Source: Hymenobacter convexus (GTDB lineage: Bacteria; Bacteroidota; Bacteroidia; Cytophagales; Hymenobacteraceae). Taken from it: a stretch of 64,000 nucleotides of DNA. Below the pieces are notes generated by a model that saw only the letters and a list, made by a program, of their open reading frames with translations, had not been told where the DNA came from and made no database searches. This document shows, piece after piece, positions 58,935-64,000 of this stretch. Both the position numbers and the translations under genes were made by a program. Location of the stretch: assembly GCF_030580955.1 (NCBI RefSeq), contig NZ_JAUQON010000011.1, forward strand, positions 124,001-188,000, read 5' to 3'. The stretch's first letter is position 1; each line of letters opens with the position of its first letter.

Positions 58935-59010
58935 CGCGGACTTTGTAGTCCGCGAATCAGCGAGACTGAACATTCATTATTAAATACGCGGACTACCAAG
59001 TCCGCGCTAC
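58931..59010. repeat. Palindromic repeat, family 4
   Basis: GTAGCGCGGACTTTGTAGTC (left arm 58931-58954) is the reverse complement of the right arm 58987-59010 with one difference, and each arm is itself a short palindrome (CGCGGACT/AGTCCGCG). The tsaB stop codon lies in the left arm. It differs from families 1, 2 and 3. Confidence 0.88.
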
Positions 59011-59015
59011 ATCCA

Positions 59016-59543
59016 ATGGAACCTCTCTTCGTCAACCGCGTCGCCAACTCCGGCCTCGTCACCCTCAACTTGGAAGAGTTTATTCACCCCGGCGAGCGGA
59101 TGGTGTACGATATTAAAGACAACCTCTTCCACGGCCTGATGCTGCGCGAAAAGGACTTCCGTGAGTTCGTGAAAACCAACGATTGGACGCATTACGACGG
59201 TAAAAACGTCGCCATCATCTGCTCGGCCGATGCCATTGTGCCCACCTGGGCTTACATGCTGCTCGCTACCAAACTCCAAGGCCACGCCCACCGCTATGTC
59301 TTCGGCAACCTTGATGCCTTGGAGCAATCGCTGTTCGACGAAGCCATCGCTGCGATTGATACCGAAGAATACCGCGACGCCAAAGTAGTGGTGAAAGGCT
59401 GCGGCGACAAGCCTGTGCCCACCTTCGCCTACGTGGCCATCATGCAAAAGCTACTGCCCGTCACGAGCAGCATCATGTACGGCGAGCCGTGTAGCACCGT
59501 GCCGCTCTACAAAAAGCCCAAAGCCGCTAGCATAGCCGAGTAG
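59016..59543 (+). CDS. DUF2480-family protein
   Basis: A 175-residue soluble protein found widely in Bacteroidota, function unknown. Motifs VNRVANSGLVTLNLEEF, YDIKDNLFHGLMLREKDFRE, AIVPTWAYMLLATKL, VVKGCGDKPVPTFAYVAIM and YGEPCSTVPLYKK are the family pattern. Two conserved Cys (in KGCGD and EPCST) may bind metal or be reactive. It starts 6 bases after a repeat. Confidence 0.88.
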   Translation: MEPLFVNRVANSGLVTLNLEEFIHPGERMVYDIKDNLFHGLMLREKDFREFVKTNDWTHYDGKNVAIICSADAIVPTWAYMLLATKLQGHAHRYVFGNLDALEQSLFDEAIAAIDTEEYRDAKVVVKGCGDKPVPTFAYVAIMQKLLPVTSSIMYGEPCSTVPLYKKPKAASIAE

Positions 59544-59559
59544 GCGGACCGGTTCGGTT

Positions 59560-59646
59560 GTCATGCTGAACGCAGTGAAGCACCTTATCACGTTATAACA
59601 AGTTGTTCAGACGAGGTAAGGTGCTTTACTGCGTTCAGCATGACAT
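59560..59646. repeat. Dispersed palindromic repeat, family 1 variant (copy G)
   Basis: Arms start 59560 and end 59646, core GTCATGCTGAACGCAGTGAA with the CCTTATC inner part. The arms have more mismatches than the other copies, so it is an older copy. It begins 17 bases after the DUF2480 stop. Confidence 0.88.
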
Positions 59647-59690
59647 ACCAGATGCTCAACAGGCGCAATAATGCTTCGCATCTTTGCACC

Positions 59691-61055
59691 ATGCCCGAGC
59701 TTACCCGAACCCCTTATAAAATCACCTTCCTCACCGGTGCGGCTATCGTCATTGCCAACATGGTGGGCACGGGCGTTTTCACCAGCCTCGGTTTCCAGGT
59801 GCTGGGCATCCAAAGCGGCTTTGCGCTGCTGATGCTATGGCTGGTGGGGGGCCTCATCGCTCTCTGCGGAGCCGTGAGCTATGCCGAGCTGGCTTCGGCC
59901 ATGCCCCGCTCGGGCGGCGAATACCACTACCTGAGCCAGATTTATCATCCTGCGCTGGGGTTCCTCTCGGGCTGGGTGTCGGCCACGGTGGGCTTTGCAG
60001 CCCCTACCGCCCTAGCGGCGCTGGCCCTGGGCCAATACGCCAAAAGCGTGTGGCCAGGCTTGGAGCCGCAGTGGCTGTCGGTGGCCGTGGTACTGGCCTT
60101 GTCATTGGTGCACGGCAGCAGCACCCGCGTTGGCAGTCGCCTCCAAATCATCATTACCGCCCTCAAAGTAGGTGTGCTGGTGGTATTCATCGGCGCGGGC
60201 ATGGTGGTAGGGGAGGGGCAGCCCATCAGCTTCCGGCCCGATGCCGCCGGCTGGCGCGCCCTGCTCAGCCCCGCCTTCGCCGTGAGCCTCGTGTATGTGA
60301 GCTACGCCTACTCTGGCTGGAATGCCGCCGTGTACGTGACGGGCGAAATCGAAAATCCGAAGCGCAACCTCTCCCGCATCTTGTTGGCCGGCACCGCCGT
60401 AGTGCTTCTATTATATGTAGGGTTGAACTATGTGTTCCTCCGCTCCACGCCAATGACGGAATTGGTGAGCGGTGCCAAAGCCGTTTTTCCGCAGCCATTA
60501 GAGGTTGGTTTCGTGGCCGCCACTTCGCTGTTTGGGGATGCCGTGGGCCGGCTGATGGGCGGCGTTATCGCTGTTCTACTGGTTTCTACCATCAGCTCAA
60601 TGATTTTCGCCGGACCGCGCATCGTGCAAACGATGGGCGAGGACATTCCGGCCTTGCGTTTCTTAGCACCAAAAAGCCGGGCCGGTATTCCCGTCCGTGC
60701 GCTGCTACTTCAGACAGGTATCACCCTGCTGTTTGTTGTGAAGCCAGGTTTTCAATCGGTACTGGTTTACGCTGGCTTTGTGCTAAACCTGTTCACCTTC
60801 CTCACCGTGCTGGGTTTATTCGTCCTGCGCATCCGCCAGCCCGCTTTGCCACGCCCGTATCGCGCCTGGGGCTACCCCATTACACCCCTTATTTTCCTCG
60901 GGCTGAGCGGCTGGACGCTGGCCTTCATCCTGCGCGACAAACCGCTGGAGTCGCTCTACGGCCTGGCTACTCTGGTAATCGGGGCGTTGGTCTACTTCCT
61001 CACCACGCGCCCGGCAGCTTCCCCGGCAGCCCCCAAGGGTGAAGCGCTTCCGTAA
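59691..61055 (+). CDS. APC-family amino acid permease
   Basis: An inner-membrane permease of 454 residues with about 12 helices. The first helix holds ANMVGTGVFTSLGFQ, the unwound substrate-binding segment of the family, and SYAELASAMPRSGGEYHY follows. The substrate is an amino acid or polyamine; it cannot be set from sequence. The frame opens in the preceding repeat (59640), but ATG 59691 is chosen. A CATCTTTG box at 59679-59687 lies so close that the mRNA may be leaderless. Confidence 0.92.
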   Translation: MPELTRTPYKITFLTGAAIVIANMVGTGVFTSLGFQVLGIQSGFALLMLWLVGGLIALCGAVSYAELASAMPRSGGEYHYLSQIYHPALGFLSGWVSATVGFAAPTALAALALGQYAKSVWPGLEPQWLSVAVVLALSLVHGSSTRVGSRLQIIITALKVGVLVVFIGAGMVVGEGQPISFRPDAAGWRALLSPAFAVSLVYVSYAYSGWNAAVYVTGEIENPKRNLSRILLAGTAVVLLLYVGLNYVFLRSTPMTELVSGAKAVFPQPLEVGFVAATSLFGDAVGRLMGGVIAVLLVSTISSMIFAGPRIVQTMGEDIPALRFLAPKSRAGIPVRALLLQTGITLLFVVKPGFQSVLVYAGFVLNLFTFLTVLGLFVLRIRQPALPRPYRAWGYPITPLIFLGLSGWTLAFILRDKPLESLYGLATLVIGALVYFLTTRPAASPAAPKGEALP

Positions 61056-61109
61056 CTTGCGGCTTCATTGGATGCTTCGGCAGCCTGCCGTCACACTTTA
61101 TATAGTATA

Positions 61110-62369
61110 ATGTCCCTTCGCACCGCCGCGCTTCGGCTCCTGCCCGCCGCCCTGCTCTTGCTCTCCGCTTGCTCCGAGTCGAACACCAAACAGGAAACCG
61201 CGACTTCCGTCAGGAAAGAAACCATGGCCAGCACGGCCGATGCTATCGATTCCACCAAATCGCCCGTCGCCACCTCGGCTAAAACTGCTGCCGTCCCCAA
61301 GCCCACCGCCACCCCCGATACCGCCTACGCGCAGGACGTCGCCCTCTTCCTCGGCGGCCTCCAGCCCAGCCAGCACAGCGACCTCACTGCCCTGGCTGCC
61401 ACGCCCGCTTGGCAGGCCTTCGCCAAAGACCAGGACAAAAGCTGGGATAAATACCGCGCCACGCACACCACGCGCATGATCCAGTGGGCCAACACCGAAC
61501 TGGATTCCGTGCACGCCAACAGCCCCACAATCTTCTACCCCTTCAGCGGCCCCGATTTCCTGAACGTCTTCACGATGTTCCCTACCAGCCAAACCTACGT
61601 CCTGATGGGGCTCGAACCCGTCGGCAGCATTCCCGCCCGCACCTCGCTCGAAAACCCCAAGCTCCTGCCCGCCGTCAAAACCTCGCTCTGGTCGGTGCTC
61701 AATTTCAGCTTCTTCCGCACCAACGACATGGCCGTCGACCTGAAATCGGTCGAACTCGACGGTGCCCTGCCGTTGATGATGCTCTTCGCCGCCCGCACCG
61801 GCAACCAAATCACCGCCATCCGCCCCGTCCAGCTCAATACCGCCGGCCAGCTCCAGGATGCCCCTAAAGACACCACCCAAACACCCAACCCGAAAGCCAT
61901 TCCCGGCGTCGAAATGAAGCTCCGTGGCCCCGACGGCCAACCCAAAACCGTCTACTACTTCTCTGCCGACCTCAGCGACTGGAAGCTTACCTCCAAAAGC
62001 GCCCCGCTGGAATTCGTGCGCCACCTCGGCCCCCTCACCACCTACGTGAAGTCGGCCACCTACCTCATGCACAAGTCGTATTTCAATAAAGTGCGCCGCA
62101 CCGTCCTCCGCCGCAGCCGCTACATCCTGCAAGACGATTCCGGCATCGCTATGAAGTACTTCCAGAAAGGCGCTTGGCAGTTCAACTATTACGGCACCTA
62201 CCGCCGCCCCATCAACCTCTTCGCTAAGCAATACCAGCCCGAACTCACCGCCGCCTACCGCGACACCCTCCACAAACCCAAGCCGCTCCCCTTTGGCACC
62301 GGCTACAACTGGCGTCAAACCGACTCCAACCTAATGTTGGCCAAACGCCTGGTTCCCTTGGCCGATTAA
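61110..62369 (+). CDS. Lipoprotein of unknown function
   Basis: A 419-residue exported protein with a lipoprotein signal (LLPAALLLLSACSES; Cys21). A low-complexity Thr/Lys/Ala linker to about residue 70 is followed by a domain with YPFSGPDFLNVFTMFP, YVLMGLEPVGSIP, SFFRTNDMAVDLK and KVYYFSADLSDWKL-like strands. I do not recognise the family, but the long conserved-looking blocks suggest an enzyme or binding domain. Codon use turns C-ending here compared with genes before it. Confidence 0.8.
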   Translation: MSLRTAALRLLPAALLLLSACSESNTKQETATSVRKETMASTADAIDSTKSPVATSAKTAAVPKPTATPDTAYAQDVALFLGGLQPSQHSDLTALAATPAWQAFAKDQDKSWDKYRATHTTRMIQWANTELDSVHANSPTIFYPFSGPDFLNVFTMFPTSQTYVLMGLEPVGSIPARTSLENPKLLPAVKTSLWSVLNFSFFRTNDMAVDLKSVELDGALPLMMLFAARTGNQITAIRPVQLNTAGQLQDAPKDTTQTPNPKAIPGVEMKLRGPDGQPKTVYYFSADLSDWKLTSKSAPLEFVRHLGPLTTYVKSATYLMHKSYFNKVRRTVLRRSRYILQDDSGIAMKYFQKGAWQFNYYGTYRRPINLFAKQYQPELTAAYRDTLHKPKPLPFGTGYNWRQTDSNLMLAKRLVPLAD

Positions 62370-62390
62370 ATAACTCGAAAACTGCCCCAC

Positions 62391-62423
62391 AGGGCCGTGG
62401 TGGCAACATCACGGCCCTTTTTA
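62391..62423 (+). terminator. Terminator after the lipoprotein gene
   Basis: AGGGCCGTG and CACGGCCCT pair around GTGGCAACAT, with a T-run after. It ends 13 bases before the next ATG. Confidence 0.9.
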
Positions 62424-62435
62424 TTTCGATGTTCT

Positions 62436-63767
62436 ATGAAAACCTATCACCAATCTTGCCCCACCTTATACTATATAATAGGAGCGGCTATTCTATTGAC
62501 GATAACAACCCTAACCGCAAAAAGTCGTCTGGCACCCCCTCTCCACAGGAGAGGGGGCTGGGGGGTGAGGTTAACGCCAGGAGAATCCCCAATACTAGAC
62601 TCCCTAATCCAAACCAATCCCATATTAAAGAGAGTCGCTACCAATCCCCAATACGAACTCCAAATCATCTACACCCAAATCAACCGCGACGCCCAAAACC
62701 GTCCCACCTTCACCCCCCACACCTACCACCTCAACCCCCAGCAATACTTCAACCCAGCCAGCTTAGTCAAACTCCCCGTCGTAGCGCTCTCCCTCGAAAA
62801 GCTTAATGACCTCAACAAACCGGGAGTCACCCGCCGCACCATCATGGCCACCGGCACCGCCTACCGCTGCCAGACCCCCGTCCCCTTCGCCGCTCCCGCC
62901 GACAGCGACCGCACCGCCACCGTCGGCAACTACATCAAGCGCATGCTCCTGGTAAGCGACAACCTCGCCTACAACCGCCTTTACGAATTCCTCGGCCAAC
63001 GTCCCCTTAATGAGCGCCTCGCCCAACTCGGATACCGCAACGTCCGCATCACCCGCCGCTTCGCCCCCTGCGACACCGCCGCCAACCGCCACACCAACCC
63101 CATCAGTTTCCACACCCCCCAAGGCGACACCTTATATAAGCAGCCCGCCCAATACAACTTTATCGCCTACACCAGCCCCCTCGGCCGCGTCCTAAAAGGC
63201 CGCGCCCACCAGGCCGGCCGCCGCATCATCCCCGAACCCTACGATTTCACCACCGCCAATCACCTCCCGCTCCCCGCCATCACCGCCCTCCTCCAAAGCA
63301 TCCTCTTCCCCGAATCCGTCCCGACCTCCCAGCGCCTCCGCCTTACCCCAACCGATTACGCCTTCCTCCGCCGCTACCTCCACGCCACTCCCCACGAGTC
63401 CGGCTTCCATCCCTACGCCCCCGCCCGCTACTTCGACGCCTACAAAAAATACCTCTACTACGGCCGCAACCCCGAAATCCCCCACCAATCCACCCTCCGC
63501 ATCTACAACATCGTCGGCATGTCGCACGGCTACCTCGCCGATGTCGCCTACTTCGCTGACTCCCTGCACCAGTCCGAATTCCTCCTCAGCGCCGTCCTAT
63601 ACGTCAACCAAGACGGTATCATCAACGACGGCGCCTACGAATACGACAGCATCGGCCTTCCATTCCTCGCCCAACTAGGCCACCAAATCCAGCAATACGA
63701 GTCCCAACGCCCCCGCCAATACCGTCCCAACCTCACCGAATTCTTCGCCCCCGAACCAATCCGCTAA
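62436..63767 (+). CDS. Serine hydrolase related to class A beta-lactamases
   Basis: A 443-residue exported protein. The active site has SLVK (Ser109, Lys112) and SDN (174-176), the first two motifs of class A beta-lactamases. The third motif, KTG, is not evident: the expected place reads GMSHGYLADVAYF. This suggests a peptidase or esterase rather than a true beta-lactamase. Residues about 30-49 (RLAPPLHRRGGWGVRLTPG) are coded by a copy of repeat family 3 inserted between the signal anchor and the domain. Codons end in C to an unusual extent. Confidence 0.82.
   Translation: MKTYHQSCPTLYYIIGAAILLTITTLTAKSRLAPPLHRRGGWGVRLTPGESPILDSLIQTNPILKRVATNPQYELQIIYTQINRDAQNRPTFTPHTYHLNPQQYFNPASLVKLPVVALSLEKLNDLNKPGVTRRTIMATGTAYRCQTPVPFAAPADSDRTATVGNYIKRMLLVSDNLAYNRLYEFLGQRPLNERLAQLGYRNVRITRRFAPCDTAANRHTNPISFHTPQGDTLYKQPAQYNFIAYTSPLGRVLKGRAHQAGRRIIPEPYDFTTANHLPLPAITALLQSILFPESVPTSQRLRLTPTDYAFLRRYLHATPHESGFHPYAPARYFDAYKKYLYYGRNPEIPHQSTLRIYNIVGMSHGYLADVAYFADSLHQSEFLLSAVLYVNQDGIINDGAYEYDSIGLPFLAQLGHQIQQYESQRPRQYRPNLTEFFAPEPIR
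62525..62580 (+). repeat. Repeat family 3, right-arm copy inside the hydrolase gene
   Basis: CACCCCCTCTCCACAGGAGA and the following GGGGTGAGG block match 27494-27550 over most of their length, including the GTCTGGC boundary. It keeps the reading frame open. Confidence 0.85.
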
Positions 63768-64000
63768 AAATTTCTAAAAGTCTCCTACTGTATAAGTCGC
63801 TGATTCCAAATGCCCCGTCGCGCCAAAGCCGCCGCCGCTACGTCTGCTCTTAACAAAAGTTGCTCGTCACCCCTTGCTGTCCCAAAAAATCCTCCTACTT
63901 TTGCACTCCCAATCGCCAACAGGGCATCGGGTTCTGCCAAAGCAACTGCTCCAACAGAAATTTGACCAGTAAGGAACTTCGTGCTCGCCGTACTTGTATT
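63768..64000. other. 233-base end region, no complete gene
   Basis: No complete gene is supported. A 51-codon frame from ATG 63810 overlaps the promoter at 63896 and is rejected. After the promoter, 97 bases remain with no ATG; a GTG near 63982 could begin a gene that leaves the window. Confidence 0.5.
63896..63903 (+). promoter_or_regulatory. -7 promoter box at the window end
   Basis: TACTTTTG with TTG at 63874-63876, a 19-base spacing, is a full match to the Bacteroidota promoter. It should drive a gene beyond the window, with a leader of at least 90 bases. Confidence 0.65.

Noticed and set aside
62436..63767. True class A beta-lactamase
   Set aside because: SxxK and SDN are present, but the KTG motif is not evident and the N-terminus has a repeat insert. 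Antibiotic resistance is therefore not claimed.
63810..63965. 51-codon frame at the window end
   Set aside because: It contains a full promoter (63874-63903) inside and has no family-like content.

Overview
The window reads as chromosome of a GC-rich member of the Bacteroidota, most like Hymenobacter or a close relative; the genus is an inference. The evidence is a SusC/SusD pair, a secreted protein with a type IX secretion (T9SS) C-terminal sorting domain, a DUF2480 protein, PorT-type outer-membrane barrels, and promoter boxes of the Bacteroidota form TAnnTTTG, several with a TTG about 19-22 bases upstream. I see no transposase, integrase, phage gene or CRISPR array.

Position 0.2-16.7 kb is a pectin/galacturonate locus, all on the + strand: kduD, kduI, susC, susD, a PL10-type pectate lyase lipoprotein, uxaB, uxaA, uxaC, kdgK, eda and an ExuT-type MFS transporter. 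Unsaturated uronate made by the lyase goes through KduI and KduD to 2-keto-3-deoxygluconate (KDG). Galacturonate goes through UxaC, UxaB and UxaA to the same KDG. KdgK and Eda then split it to pyruvate and glyceraldehyde 3-phosphate. A DUF4440 protein, class I fructose-1,6-bisphosphatase and a large two-domain esterase-like protein follow (16.8-20.3 kb). No regulator gene is present.

Position 20.3-32.1 kb holds a Gfo/Idh/MocA oxidoreductase, an 1849-residue exported protein of unknown function with a polybasic tail, plsY, a small unknown gene, an operon of three small secreted unknowns (two of them paralogs) and an M20 dipeptidase. Position 32.1-36.8 kb is a tandem array of six paralogous outer-membrane barrel genes on the - strand, each with its own terminator. 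Position 37-50 kb is rich in envelope genes (PagL-type lipid A deacylase, T9SS cargo, gmhA, MsbA-type ABC exporter, Wzi) mixed with housekeeping genes (pyrD, comM, upp).

Position 50-64 kb is mostly housekeeping: a DEAD-box helicase, tRNA-His, a PfkB kinase, an M61 peptidase, rpmH, rnpA, an S41 peptidase, tsaB, DUF2480, an APC permease, a lipoprotein and a serine hydrolase. A suppressor-of-fused (SUFU) domain gene here is cut by one in-frame TAG.

The most notable non-gene features are at least four families of dispersed palindromic repeats. They sit almost always a few bases after a stop codon, and one copy is read in frame inside the serine hydrolase gene.
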